Of a DNA stretch of 64,000 nt, positions 36,492 to 49,575 are shown in pieces. The translations under genes and the position numbers were made by a program. How positions within the stretch are numbered: position 1 is the first letter of the stretch; every line of letters starts with the position of its first letter. Source of the stretch: Chthonobacter albigriseus (lineage in GTDB: Bacteria; Pseudomonadota; Alphaproteobacteria; Rhizobiales; Pleomorphomonadaceae); assembly GCF_013839445.1 (NCBI RefSeq), contig NZ_JACDIT010000001.1, positions 986,658 through 1,050,657 on the forward strand. The letters run 5' to 3'. The notes under the pieces were generated by a model. It saw only the letters and a list, made by a program, of their open reading frames with translations. It was not told the DNA's origin and did not search any database.

Positions 36492-36674
36492 ATGTTTATC
36501 GGTGGTTTCATTCGTTCGGCAATGCGCCGCTCCACAAACGGCGCGTCGACCCTCCGCAATCCGTCGGATGGCCGGATGGCGCACGACGATCTCGACGCGG
36601 TCCGCGTCGCCGCGACGATCGCGATCCTCGGCGGAGCGTCTACGCCGGTCGACCTGCTCGGCCGCCGCCGCTGA
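36492..36674 (+). CDS. small hypothetical protein, 60 aa, LacI-operator controlled
   Basis: The 60-residue open frame starts at an ATG with GGAGA seven bases upstream, directly after operator 3. It has a short hydrophobic start (MFIGGFI), then a polar Arg-rich part and an Ala/Ile-rich helix (VRVAATIAILGG). I do not recognise it. It is the only gene between the LacI-type regulator and the Lrp gene on this strand. It could be a genuine small regulated protein or what is left of a lost sugar operon. Confidence 0.45.
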   Translation: MFIGGFIRSAMRRSTNGASTLRNPSDGRMAHDDLDAVRVAATIAILGGASTPVDLLGRRR

Positions 36675-36685
36675 TGCGTGCGGCG

Positions 36686-37177
36686 TCACGATCCCCGCTC
36701 GGATACCCGGAGGGCGTGAAGGGGGAGCAGTGCCTCCCCCTTCACCGTCTGGATGGCGAAGTTGCTGCGGATGTCCTTCACTCCGGGCAGCCGCAGCAAA
36801 GTCTTGACGAGGAACATCTCGTAGGCCGCCAGATCCGGCAGCACGACCTGGAGAAGGAAATCGGCCTCTCCGGACACGAGGTGGGCGGAGATGACTTCCG
36901 GCAGGGCCAGCAGTGCGTTGCGGAACGCCGTCGCATACTCCTCGTCGTGCCGCTCGACCTTGACGTTGACGAAGACGGTGAGACCGAGGCCGAGGGCGGC
37001 CCGGTCCAGCGAAGCGCGGTAGCCGGTGATCACCCCGGCCTCCTCCAGGCGACGGACGCGGCGCAGACAGGGTGAGGCGGACAGGCCGACCTTGTCGGCG
37101 AGCTCCACGTTGGAGAGACGCCCGTCGTCCTGAAGGGCGCGGAGAATCCTCCTGTCGATCTCGTCGAAAGTGGTCAT
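36686..37177 (-). CDS. Lrp/AsnC-family regulator
   Basis: The 163-residue protein has an AsnC-type helix-turn-helix (LSNVELADKVGLSASPCLRRV) and a C-terminal RAM ligand domain (about 75-150), which usually binds amino acids. The ATG at 37177 gives the family start TTFDEIDRRIL; an upstream ATG at 37195 would add six residues. It is divergent from a LysE-type exporter across 139 bp, a common regulator-exporter pair. Confidence 0.9.
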   Translation of the reverse strand: MTTFDEIDRRILRALQDDGRLSNVELADKVGLSASPCLRRVRRLEEAGVITGYRASLDRAALGLGLTVFVNVKVERHDEEYATAFRNALLALPEVISAHLVSGEADFLLQVVLPDLAAYEMFLVKTLLRLPGVKDIRSNFAIQTVKGEALLPLHALRVSERGS

Positions 37178-37316
37178 TGGCAGGATCCGCCTCATTCATA
37201 GGGCTGTACTGGCAGACTATTGCGCCACTTTCCCATCGAGCGATCCACTTCGCAAGGACATGCCCGGGCGACAGGCAGTACGACTGGGTCCTGTCGTCAG
37301 ATCGCCGAGGTGCTTC

Positions 37317-37940
37317 ATGCCCGACCTTCCTCTCTTCATCAGCGCGCTTGCGGTCGCCTACCTGGTGCCCGGGCCGGACATGATCCTGGTCTTGCAGACC
37401 GCCGCGGCGCAGGGGCGTCGCAGCGCACTTTCGGCGGCCGCAGGTCTGGCGATCGCTCGAGGCCTTCACGTCGTCCTGTCGGGAGCGGGACTGGCCGCGC
37501 TGGTCAGCACCTCCGACGCGGCTTTCGAGGCCGTCCGCTGGATCGGCGCGGCCTATCTGGTCTGGCTGGGGCTGTCGATCTTCCGGGCGAGGAGCCTTGC
37601 GCCGGAAACCGGTGACCCTGCCGCGTTCACGGGATCCGATCTCGCCGCTTTCCGAAAGGGGCTGCTCACCAATCTGCTCAACCCGAAAGCACTTCTGTTC
37701 TGCTCGGTTCTGCTGCCGCAGTTCGTCGATCCTTCGGTGGGATCGATGGGGCTGCAGTTCGGGCTGCTCGGGGCCGTTGTCGTTCTTACCGGCGCCGCGT
37801 TCGATGTGGCGTTTGCCATCGCCGGCGCGCGGATCGGCGCTTTCGTGAGCGGGCATAAGCTGGTGGAGCAGGCGGAGCGTTGGCTGTTCGGCTCGCTGCT
37901 GATCGGCTTCGGCTTGCGGCTTGCGCTGCTGCAGCGGTAG
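37317..37940 (+). CDS. LysE/RhtB-family amino acid exporter
   Basis: The 207-residue protein has six predicted membrane helices, the N-terminal VPGPDMILVLQ motif and the NPKALLF motif typical of LysE/RhtB exporters. The ATG at 37317 has GAGG upstream; an earlier start in the same frame would add a non-homologous polar segment. The neighbouring Lrp-type regulator probably controls it in response to the exported amino acid. Confidence 0.88.
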   Translation: MPDLPLFISALAVAYLVPGPDMILVLQTAAAQGRRSALSAAAGLAIARGLHVVLSGAGLAALVSTSDAAFEAVRWIGAAYLVWLGLSIFRARSLAPETGDPAAFTGSDLAAFRKGLLTNLLNPKALLFCSVLLPQFVDPSVGSMGLQFGLLGAVVVLTGAAFDVAFAIAGARIGAFVSGHKLVEQAERWLFGSLLIGFGLRLALLQR

Positions 37941-37946
37941 CGGAGG

Positions 37947-38696
37947 TCAGCGGCGGCGGTACTTCACCGTCTCGAAGCGCATCGCGAGGGCGTCGACGAG
38001 CAGGAGCCGCCCGACGAGCGGTTCGCCGATACCGCAGACGAGCTTGACGACCTCCATCGCCTGGAGGCTGCCGAGGATCCCCGGGAGAGCGCCGATCACG
38101 CCGGCCTCGGCGCAGGTCGGCACGATGCCGGCCGGCGGAGGCTCGGGGAAGAGGTCGCGGTAGCCGGGGTTGAGCTTGCCGTCGGCTCCCGGTGTACAGG
38201 GGAGCAAGGTCGTCAAAGACCCATCGAAGGTGCCGATCGCAGCGGACACCAGCGGCCGCCGCTCGGTCTCGCAGGTATCGGCAAGCAGATAGCGCGTGGC
38301 GAAGTTGTCGGAGCCGTCGACCACGATGTCGTAGCGGGAGACGAAGCCGGCCGCGTTCTCCGGACCGAGACGAACCGGGTAGGTGTCCACCTGGACGTGG
38401 GGATTGAGGTCCGCAACGGCCTCGGCGGCGCTCTCGACCTTCAGGCGGCCAACGGCCGAGGTGTCGTGGATAACCTGGCGCTGCAGGTTTGAGAGCGAAA
38501 CGGTATCGTCGTCGACGATGCCGATGACGCCAACACCGACGGCGGCCAGATACTGGATCACCGGTGCGCCCAGCCCTCCAGCGCCCACCACGAGGACTCT
38601 CGCGGCCTTGAGCTTCTGCTGGCCGGGACCGCCCACTTCCCGCAACACGATATGCCGGGCGTAGCGCTCGATCTCCTGAGGAGAGAGAGTGACCAT
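37947..38696 (-). CDS. MoeB/ThiF-like E1 adenylyltransferase lacking zinc cysteines
   Basis: The 249-residue protein has the full E1-like fold: ATP-binding VVGAGGLGAPVIQYL, acidic DDDTVSLSNLQRQ and the DGSDNFATRYL block. MoeB/ThiF enzymes adenylate the C-terminal glycine of MoaD or ThiS. In E. coli MoeB two CxxC pairs bind zinc; here the first reads NPGYRDLFPEPP and the C-terminal pair is missing. ATP chemistry looks possible, but the structural zinc site is lost. No moaD or thi gene is next to it. It converges on the LysE-type gene. Confidence 0.85.
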   Translation of the reverse strand: MVTLSPQEIERYARHIVLREVGGPGQQKLKAARVLVVGAGGLGAPVIQYLAAVGVGVIGIVDDDTVSLSNLQRQVIHDTSAVGRLKVESAAEAVADLNPHVQVDTYPVRLGPENAAGFVSRYDIVVDGSDNFATRYLLADTCETERRPLVSAAIGTFDGSLTTLLPCTPGADGKLNPGYRDLFPEPPPAGIVPTCAEAGVIGALPGILGSLQAMEVVKLVCGIGEPLVGRLLLVDALAMRFETVKYRRR

Positions 38697-38777
38697 CGGA
38701 TCTTGCTTCCTGTTTCCGCCCCCGGCGCGCTCCTGAAGGTTTCGTCGCCTTCGGCCGGGCGTCCTAGGGTTGGCAGA

Positions 38778-38808
38778 GGGCGGAGCGGACGGCAAGCCCG
38801 CTCCGCCC
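38778..38808 (-). terminator. hairpin after hslU
   Basis: GGGCGGAGCG / CGCTCCGCCC with an 11-base loop starts six bases after the hslU stop codon on the minus strand. The downstream flank lacks a T-run, so it may act as an mRNA 3' end stabiliser or a Rho-assisted terminator. Confidence 0.5.
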
Positions 38809-38814
38809 GCCGCT

Positions 38815-40119
<1,305 letters not shown>

Positions 40120-40138
40120 GGTCCAGTGCCTCGGGTGA

Positions 40139-40699
40139 TCAGTTCGCGCCGTCAAGCTTTTCCAGCGTGACGCTCTCGTTGGTGTAGACGCAGATCTCGG
40201 CCGCGATCTTCATGGCGCGCCGGGCGATCGCCTCGGCGTCCATGTCGGTGTCGACCAAGGCGCGTGCGGCTGCCAGGGCGTAGTTGCCTCCGGAGCCGAT
40301 GGCGGCGACGCCGTGCTCCGGTTCAAGGACATCGCCGGTGCCGGTGAGAACGAGGCTGACGGACTTGTCGGCCACGATCATCATCGCCTCGAGGCGGCGG
40401 AGATACCGGTCGGTGCGCCAGTCCTTGGCGAGTTCGACGCAGGCGCGGGTGAGTTGGCCGGGGTACTGTTCCAGCTTGGCTTCCAGGCGCTCGAAAAGGG
40501 TGAAGGCGTCGGCGGTAGCCCCGGCAAAGCCAGCGATGACGTCGCCACGGCCAAGCGTGCGGACCTTGCGCGCGGTGTGCTTGATGACGGTGGCCCCGAG
40601 GCTCACCTGGCCGTCGCCAGCGACGACGACCTTGCCGCCCTTGCGCACGGTGACGATCGTCGTCCCGTGCCAGGTCGGCATCGCGTTCTGTTCGGACAT
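40139..40699 (-). CDS. hslV: ATP-dependent protease subunit HslV
   Basis: The 186-residue proteasome-like peptidase has its catalytic threonine at the [19 protein letters not shown] start, after a short propeptide ending WHG, as in other alphaproteobacteria. The HslVU complex degrades misfolded and regulatory proteins. The ATG at 40699 was chosen by family length. It is divergent from the SDR gene, and a heat-shock promoter is expected upstream but could not be pinned down. Confidence 0.97.
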   Translation of the reverse strand: MSEQNAMPTWHGTTIVTVRKGGKVVVAGDGQVSLGATVIKHTARKVRTLGRGDVIAGFAGATADAFTLFERLEAKLEQYPGQLTRACVELAKDWRTDRYLRRLEAMMIVADKSVSLVLTGTGDVLEPEHGVAAIGSGGNYALAAARALVDTDMDAEAIARRAMKIAAEICVYTNESVTLEKLDGAN

Positions 40700-40831
40700 C
40701 CGTTGCTCCTTGAGCGGACGGCCCCGGGCCCGAAGCACCCGGTCCGCCCCTCGGACCTCATGCGGCCCGGTTGCGAGCCTTTATGTATGCCGCGGGCTCG
40801 GCTATGCAAACGGCGACCTCTGGAGGGCTAT

Positions 40832-41710
40832 ATGCGGTTGTTCGTGTTCGGTTACGGCTATTCGGCGGAAGCGGCCGTTCGGCGGCTGAGGTCGCGCTTC
40901 TCGTGGATCGGCGGCACGACGCGGTCCGCGGAGAAGGCCGACTTGATGCGGGCCGATGGGATCGAGGCCTACTTGTTCGACGGGTCGGCGCCGGGTGCAG
41001 GGGTCGCCGACGCCGTCCGGCAGGCGACGCATGTGCTCGTCTCGATCGCGCCGTCGGAGGCCGGCGACGGCGACCGCGTGCTGAGGCGGCACGGCGCTGA
41101 TCTTTCCATCGGACGCAAGCCGATGGCGGTCTGCTATCTCTCTACGGTCGGGGTCTACGGGGACCACGGCGGCGCGTGGGTGGACGAGCGGACCCGGCTG
41201 AAGCCGTCCAGCGCCCGCTCGGTGGCACGGGCCGAAGCCGAAAAGGCGTGGACGGCCTATGGTGAAACCACGGGCGTGGCGACCAGCATCCTGCGGCTAT
41301 CCGGCATCTACGGACCCGGACGCAACGCGTTCGTGAACCTCGCCGAGGGCAGCGCCAAGCGCCTGATCAAGCCAGGCCAGGTGTTCAACCGGATCCATGT
41401 GGACGACATCGCAGCGGCGATCGAAGAGGCGCTGCTGCGGCGGGCGAGCGGGGTGTTCAACATCACCGACGACGAGCCGGCCCCGCCGCAGGACGTGGTG
41501 AGCTTCGCGGCCGATCTGATGGGCGTGGAGCCTCCGCCGGAGCAGGCGTTCGACACCGCGACGCTTTCGCCGATGGCGCGCAGCTTCTACGGCGAGAATA
41601 AGCGGGTGGCGAACGGCAAGTCGAAGCGCGAGTTGGGAATGACCTATCGCTACCCGACTTACCGCGAGGCGCTTGGCGCGATGTGGCGGGAGGGGAACTG
41701 GCGGGACTGA
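40832..41710 (+). CDS. NAD-dependent epimerase/dehydratase family protein
   Basis: The 292-residue extended SDR protein begins RLFVFGYGYSAEAAVRRL. It lacks the standard glycine triplet of classical SDRs but keeps the STVGVYGD, GIYGPGR and FNRIHVDDIAAA blocks of the atypical YeeZ-like group. The catalytic YxxxK is not obvious, so enzymatic activity is uncertain. A GGAGG site lies five bases before the ATG. It is divergent from hslV. Confidence 0.8.
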   Translation: MRLFVFGYGYSAEAAVRRLRSRFSWIGGTTRSAEKADLMRADGIEAYLFDGSAPGAGVADAVRQATHVLVSIAPSEAGDGDRVLRRHGADLSIGRKPMAVCYLSTVGVYGDHGGAWVDERTRLKPSSARSVARAEAEKAWTAYGETTGVATSILRLSGIYGPGRNAFVNLAEGSAKRLIKPGQVFNRIHVDDIAAAIEEALLRRASGVFNITDDEPAPPQDVVSFAADLMGVEPPPEQAFDTATLSPMARSFYGENKRVANGKSKRELGMTYRYPTYREALGAMWREGNWRD

Positions 41711-41747
41711 GTTCCCCAGCCCGCCAAGCCGTTCGTACCGTCGGGCG

Positions 41748-42338
41748 TCAGACCACGTAGCGCGAGGCTTCGTCGACCAAGCGTTTGACGACTTCGTCCA
41801 GGCGGCGGGCCTGCTTGTCGTCGGCAAAGCCACCGTCGCCGGCGAAGGCCGAGCTGGCGCTGGGGATGGAGATCTGGTCCGGGATCACGGTCGCGCCGAG
41901 GGGCAGTTCCAGGATCTGGCGGAGATGGAGTGCAGACCGTACGCCGGCGAAATGACCCGGCGAGGCGGAGCCGATCGCAAACACGCGTCCCTTGAAGGGA
42001 GACGGCGCGTTCGCGTTCTCGGGCCGGACACGGCTCACCCAGTCGATCGCGTTCTTCAGGAGCGGCGGGACGGACTGGTTGTATTCCGGTGTTGCGATGA
42101 AGATGCCGTGGTGGGCGATCATCTGGTCGCGGAGGCGGCGTGCGCCGTCCGGGACGCCGGAAGCCGCCTCAAAGTCACCGTCGTAGATCGGCATGGCGTA
42201 GTCGGCCAGCGAGATCCATGTGGGCTCGGCATCGCGCGCCGCGATCGCCTTGACCGCAAGGGCGGCAAGCTTGGCATTCAGGCTGCCGGCCCGGGTGGAG
42301 CCGGCGAAGACGAGGATGCGGGGCCGGGGACGCGCCAT
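41748..42338 (-). CDS. NADPH-dependent FMN reductase
   Basis: The 196-residue flavodoxin-fold protein has the phosphate-binding GSTRAGSLN and the PEYNQSVPPLLKNAIDW motif of NAD(P)H-dependent FMN/azo or chromate reductases. Its start lies four bases after the msrA stop codon, so the two are co-transcribed and may both serve oxidative-stress defence. The physiological substrate is unknown. Confidence 0.88.
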   Translation of the reverse strand: MARPRPRILVFAGSTRAGSLNAKLAALAVKAIAARDAEPTWISLADYAMPIYDGDFEAASGVPDGARRLRDQMIAHHGIFIATPEYNQSVPPLLKNAIDWVSRVRPENANAPSPFKGRVFAIGSASPGHFAGVRSALHLRQILELPLGATVIPDQISIPSASSAFAGDGGFADDKQARRLDEVVKRLVDEASRYVV

Positions 42339-42342
42339 CCGA

Positions 42343-43005
<663 letters not shown>

Positions 43006-43022
43006 GGCGGCCTTTCAGAGCG

Positions 43023-43337
43023 TCAGGCGAGGAGAGCGTGGCGGGGGCGCCGGCGGCCGAGCAGCAGCAGAACGATGCCGAGGACGCCGCCGACGGCGAA
43101 GGCGGGAAGGCCCAGCACCGGCACGATCATGTCGGTCCATATGTAGGGTGGCAGGCTGCCCTTCGCCACCGTCTCGACCTGCTGCAGGGTGGCGGGGGAC
43201 AGGAAAGCCCATGTGGTCTGAAGGGAGGTGACCACGACGCCGTCAACGGCCAGCGACCGGACACCGTCGGCGATCAGCGCGACGAAGGCGGCGGCGAACA
43301 CGAAGAGACCGAGCGAGCGCAGAAGAAATGCCAGCAT
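43023..43337 (-). CDS. small two-helix membrane protein, often misnamed PetM
   Basis: The 104-residue protein has two hydrophobic segments (about 3-25 and 72-95) and a basic C-terminal end (LLGRRRPRHALLA). Similar rhizobial proteins are often labelled cytochrome b6f PetM, but such bacteria lack b6f and the label is not justified. The ATG at 43337 begins the conserved part; the frame is open further upstream. It lies just before msrA in the same direction. Confidence 0.72.
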   Translation of the reverse strand: MLAFLLRSLGLFVFAAAFVALIADGVRSLAVDGVVVTSLQTTWAFLSPATLQQVETVAKGSLPPYIWTDMIVPVLGLPAFAVGGVLGIVLLLLGRRRPRHALLA

Positions 43338-43538
43338 GAAGCCACCGTCATGAGTTCGGCTGCTGTTGGAGCTTCCAGAAGTATTGCGCCAGAGCAACGG
43401 TGTCCATGCAATCCGACACAGGTGGAGCGGGCCGATGCAGTAGGATCTTGCGGATCCCGAATTCGGCCATCTCTAAAGCGTATGGACGCGATCGACACTG
43501 ATTTGCACGCGCCCGCTGACCAGGAGCCCAGGATCCCC

Positions 43539-44093
43539 ATGCGCCCGACCTCGCACCTGCGACCGACCCCGATCCTCAGCCTCGCGCTCGCGCTGACCCT
43601 TGCCGGCTGCGGCGGGTACAGCATGAGCCCGGCGCCGCGCGGTCCCGCCCCGCTGGCCCCGCAGCCGGTCGCTCCGGTCGCCTCCCAGACTTTGCCGCCT
43701 CCCGGCCTGCCGGGCAGCCTTCCGGGCGCACCCACGGACGTGGCCATCGCCGACCCGAACGCGCCGGCGGTTCCGGGCGCTGCCGCGCCGGTCGCCGCCG
43801 CGCCGAAGGAAGTGCGCAAGGGCGATCTTTCCGGCGGCTGGACGCTCGCCTCCAGCGGCGAGAGCTGCCAGCTGTTCATGAGCCTGACGACGTGGTCCGG
43901 CGGCTTCCGCGCGAACACCCGCGGCTGCGCTTCCGACGAACTGAAGTCGGTCGGCGCTTGGGACCTCGCCGGCAACGACGTGGTGCTGAAGGATGCGTCC
44001 GGCTCGCCGGTCGCCCGGCTTTCGGCAACGGCGGCCACCCGGTTCTCCGGACAGACGGAAGTCAGCAAGCGCGGCGTGCAGTTCTTCCGCTGA
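43539..44093 (+). CDS. Omp19-like outer-membrane lipoprotein, AprI/Inh protease inhibitor family
   Basis: The 184-residue precursor has a lipoprotein signal with lipobox LTLAGC, then a long Pro/Ala linker (about 35-95) and a C-terminal AprI/Inh-type beta-barrel (about 98-184) with a Cys pair (ESCQLF, RGCASD). The layout matches Brucella Omp19, an outer-membrane lipoprotein that inhibits host proteases. Here it may protect the cell from external or periplasmic proteases. The ATG has AGGAG/AGGA upstream. Confidence 0.85.
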   Translation: MRPTSHLRPTPILSLALALTLAGCGGYSMSPAPRGPAPLAPQPVAPVASQTLPPPGLPGSLPGAPTDVAIADPNAPAVPGAAAPVAAAPKEVRKGDLSGGWTLASSGESCQLFMSLTTWSGGFRANTRGCASDELKSVGAWDLAGNDVVLKDASGSPVARLSATAATRFSGQTEVSKRGVQFFR

Positions 44094-44211
44094 TCCACGC
44101 GAAGCCCAGCGACCATCGGCCGGGTTGCAGATGAGCGGCGATCCGGGCACCTTCTCGCCAAAGCGCGAAGAGGCTTAAGCCCGGATCGACCTTCCCCGAC
44201 GGCGGATCGGA

Positions 44212-45405
44212 TTGACGTCCCACCTCAACGACAGACCCGACAGCTACGGCCCGGACGACCTGGCGGCAGGCGTGGTCGCAGCCTACGATCGGCTGGCCGC
44301 GTCGGGCGAGATCTCGCCCGACGCGGCGCAGCGCAGCGTCGCTGCGGCGCTCGACCGCCTCTATCAGCGGCTCGGCGAGGAGCGGCTCGCCTCCAAGAAG
44401 AGCGCGCTCGGCTGGCTGTTCGGCAAAAAGGCCCCCGCGGCGGACGGGCCGAAGGGCCTCTACATCTGGGGCAGCGTCGGCCGCGGCAAGACGATGCTGA
44501 TGGACCTCTTCTTCTCTCTGGTTCCGGCGGAGAAGAAACGACGGCAGCATTTCCACGTGTTCATGGCGGACGTGCACGAGCGGGTGTTCGCGGCGCGCAA
44601 GCAACTGGCGAGCGGAACCGACCGCGACCCCGTGGAGATCGTGGCCGAGAGCCTCGCCAGTGAAGTGCGCCTGCTCTGCTTCGACGAGTTCTCCGTGACG
44701 GACATCGCGGATGCGATGATCCTCGGGCGGCTGTTCTCCAAGCTGTTCGAGCGGGGCGTCGTGCTGGTCGCGACCTCGAACGTGGAACCTGACCGGCTCT
44801 ACTACGACGGGATCAACCGGGGCCACTTCCTGCCGTTCATCACGCTCCTGAAGCAGCGGACCGACGTGATCCGGCTGGATGCTGAAACCGACTACCGGAT
44901 GGAGAAGCTGGACCGGGCGGACGTCTACCACACCGGTGCGCCGGATGCGGTGAAAGCCGAGATGGACCGGCTCTGGGAGCGGGTGACGGGCGGCCATGCC
45001 GGCCAGAAGCGCGTCTTGTCGGTGAAGGGCCGCAAGCTGGAGGTGCCGTTCGCCTTCGACGGCGCCGCGCGTTTCTCCTTTGCCGACCTCTGCGACAAGC
45101 CGCTCGGGGCTGTCGACTACCAGGCGATCGCCGCGGCCTTCGCGACGGTGTTCATCGAGGACGTTCCGACGATGAGCCATGAGCGCCGCAACGAGGCCAA
45201 GCGCTTCATCACGCTGGTGGACACCTTCTACGACGAGGGCATCAAGCTGGTGATCTCGGCGGCGGCCGAACCCGACGCGCTCTACCACGCCAGCCACGGG
45301 GCGGAGGCGTTCGAGTTCGATCGCACCGTTTCCCGGCTCACGGAGATGCGCTCGGAGGAGTATCTGGCGGAGCCGCGGCGGTCGGCGCGCTCCGACCATC
45401 CTTGA
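44212..45405 (+). CDS. zapE: cell division ATPase ZapE (AFG1 family)
   Basis: The 397-residue AFG1-type ATPase has the Walker A motif GSVGRGKT at 87-94, Walker B LLCFDEF and the sensor VATSN. In E. coli ZapE acts on the Z-ring under stress. The only usable start is a TTG; an in-frame TAA lies 36 bases upstream and no ATG or GTG comes before the Walker motif. Its stop touches the stop of the convergent exporter gene. Confidence 0.92.
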   Translation: MTSHLNDRPDSYGPDDLAAGVVAAYDRLAASGEISPDAAQRSVAAALDRLYQRLGEERLASKKSALGWLFGKKAPAADGPKGLYIWGSVGRGKTMLMDLFFSLVPAEKKRRQHFHVFMADVHERVFAARKQLASGTDRDPVEIVAESLASEVRLLCFDEFSVTDIADAMILGRLFSKLFERGVVLVATSNVEPDRLYYDGINRGHFLPFITLLKQRTDVIRLDAETDYRMEKLDRADVYHTGAPDAVKAEMDRLWERVTGGHAGQKRVLSVKGRKLEVPFAFDGAARFSFADLCDKPLGAVDYQAIAAAFATVFIEDVPTMSHERRNEAKRFITLVDTFYDEGIKLVISAAAEPDALYHASHGAEAFEFDRTVSRLTEMRSEEYLAEPRRSARSDHP

Positions 45406-46026
45406 TCAGGCCGAGCGCCAGGCCGCGGTCAACGCGCCGGCTCCGATCAACAGCGACCCGCCAATCCGGTTCACCGCGCGCTGGACCGACCGGCGGCGGA
45501 TGGTTCGGCGCGCCGCCGACGCCAGCATGGCGTAGGCAAACGCGTTGATCGTCGCGAGCACCAGGAATGTGGCCTCGAAGATCATCATCTGCGGTGCGAG
45601 CGGACGTGACGTATCAAGGAACTGGGGCAGGAACGCCACGAAGAAGACGATGCTCTTCGGGTTGAGCGCGGTGACCGCATAGGCGTGCAGAAAGATCGCG
45701 CGCGGCCGCGCCTCCCTTTCCGCTGCTCCTTCGAGGTCGCCGACAGGCGCCCGCCAGAGCTTGAGGCCGAGATACACGAGATAGGCCGCGCCGATCCACT
45801 TCAGCACCGTGAAGAGGGTCGCCGACGCGGCCAACAATGCTCCAAGTCCCAGCATCGAGGCCGTCATCGCGGTGAAGTCGCCGAGGGCTACGCCTGCTAC
45901 GGTGGCCGAGGCCGATTTCCGTCCGTGGCCGAGCGCGTAGGAGATGACGAGCAGGATGGTCGGCCCGGGAATGGCGAGCAGCACGGACGACGCCAGCGTA
46001 AATGCGAGCCAGTGTTCGACGGTCAT
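45406..46026 (-). CDS. LysE/RhtB-family exporter
   Basis: The 206-residue protein has six predicted membrane helices, the N-terminal AIPGPTILLVISY motif and LNPKSIVFF, typical of amino-acid or homoserine-lactone exporters. It is a different paralogue from the LysE-type gene at 37.3 kb and has no regulator beside it. Its stop codon forms the palindrome TGATCA with the zapE stop, so no spacer remains between the genes. Confidence 0.88.
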   Translation of the reverse strand: MTVEHWLAFTLASSVLLAIPGPTILLVISYALGHGRKSASATVAGVALGDFTAMTASMLGLGALLAASATLFTVLKWIGAAYLVYLGLKLWRAPVGDLEGAAEREARPRAIFLHAYAVTALNPKSIVFFVAFLPQFLDTSRPLAPQMMIFEATFLVLATINAFAYAMLASAARRTIRRRSVQRAVNRIGGSLLIGAGALTAAWRSA

Positions 46027-46284
46027 CGGTCGGTCTCCTCTTTGTCTGCATCAAGCCCCGGCGCCGCGGTCCGGCGCAAGGGGTTCCCAACCGCCGACGG
46101 ACGCTTCCCCGAGCGGAACCGAAGCGGCCGAGCCGACACGTCACCGGCGCGCGCGATACTCGACAAGAGTTGAAGATGAGCGCGTCGATTTTCTTGTGTT
46201 GCCTTCTTTCGTCGTGCTTGCACCGCAGCAACAACCGGGTTACAGCCTTCCTGGCTGAAGTAGGTCGAGTTGACCCTTACGTAA

Positions 46285-47265
<981 letters not shown>

Positions 47266-47273
47266 CCCCATCC

Positions 47274-47305
47274 GTCCCGACCGGTCCCGGGGGGCCGGAC
47301 GGGAC
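47274..47305 (+). promoter_or_regulatory. intercistronic hairpin mdh/sucC
   Basis: The symmetric stem GTCCCG-A-CCGG / CCGG-A-CGGGAC (one A-A mismatch) starts eight bases after the mdh stop. No T-tract follows, so readthrough to sucC is expected. Confidence 0.6.
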
Positions 47306-47343
47306 CTCCCCTCCCGTCCCCAATCCCTCATGAGGACGTTCGG

Positions 47344-48542
<1,199 letters not shown>

Positions 48543-48543
<1 letters not shown>

Positions 48544-49442
48544 TGTCCGTCCTGATCAACAAAGACACCAAGGTCCTGACCCAGGGCATCACCGGCAAGA
48601 CGGGCACGTTCCATACGGAACAGGGCCTCGCCTACGGCACCAAGATGGTCGGCGGCGTAACGCCGGGCAAGGGCGGCTCAAAGTGGACGGCGGCCACCGG
48701 CGAGGAACTGCCGGTGTTTGACACGGTGCTGGAGGCCAAGGAAGCCACCGGCGCCAATGCCTCGGTGGTCTACGTGCCGCCGCCGTTCGCGGCGGACTCG
48801 ATCTGCGAGGCGATCGAGGCGGAGATCCCGCTCGTCGTCTGCATCACCGAGGGCATTCCGGTGCTCGACATGGTGCGGGTGAAGCGCGCGCTCAGCGGCT
48901 CCAAGACCCGGCTGATCGGACCGAACTGCCCGGGCATCGTGACGGCGGGCGAGTCCAAGATCGGCATCATGCCGGCGAACATCTTCCGCAAGGGCAACGT
49001 CGGGATCGTGTCGCGGTCGGGAACGCTGACCTATGAGGCGGTGTTCCAGACCAGCCAGGTCGGGCTCGGCCAGACCTCGGCGGTCGGCATCGGCGGCGAC
49101 CCGGTGAAGGGCACCGAGTTCATCGACGTGCTGGAGATGTTCCTGGCGGACCCCGACACGCACTCGATCATCATGATCGGCGAGATCGGCGGTTCGGCGG
49201 AAGAGGACGCCGCCCAGTTCCTGGCCGACGAGGCCAAGCGCGGGCGCAAGAAGCCGATGGTCGGCTTCATCGCAGGCCGTACGGCGCCTCCGGGCCGCCG
49301 CATGGGCCACGCGGGTGCGATCATCTCCGGCGGCAAGGGCGGCGCCGAGGACAAGATCGCGGCCATGGAAGCTGCCGGCATCCGCGTCTCGCCGTCACCG
49401 GCGCGCCTCGGCACCACGCTGGTCGACGTCCTCAAGGGCTGA
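48543..49442 (+). CDS. sucD: succinate-CoA ligase, alpha subunit
   Basis: The 299-residue subunit has a CoA-binding Rossmann domain ([17 protein letters not shown]) and a ligase domain with the phospho-histidine in [12 protein letters not shown]. The IGPNCPGI and [12 protein letters not shown] motifs are intact. It is coupled to sucC (TGATG). The usual sucC-sucD-sucA-sucB order is kept. Confidence 0.97.
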
Positions 49443-49464
49443 GCGGCTTCAACGTTTCCGAGAG

Positions 49465-49492
49465 GGTCGGTGGGGTACCATTCCCGCCGACC
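49465..49492 (+). promoter_or_regulatory. intercistronic hairpin sucD/sucA
   Basis: GGTCGGTGGG / CCCGCCGACC, with one T-G wobble and an 8-base loop, starts 22 bases after the sucD stop in the 133 bp gap. No T-tract follows. Confidence 0.55.
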
Positions 49493-49575
49493 AAACCCCA
49501 CATCGGGCTCGCACGCACCAAGAACCCCCGCGGCACCCATCAGAAAAGGACGGGGTCCCCCACCCCGGATCGGTC

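Noticed and set aside
43023-43337. cytochrome b6f subunit PetM annotation for the small membrane protein
   Set aside because: Only general hydrophobicity is shared, and the size and context do not fit a b6f subunit.
43274-44161. 295-codon minus-strand frame opposite the Omp19-like gene
   Set aside because: The lipoprotein with its lipobox and inhibitor domain on the plus strand explains the region.
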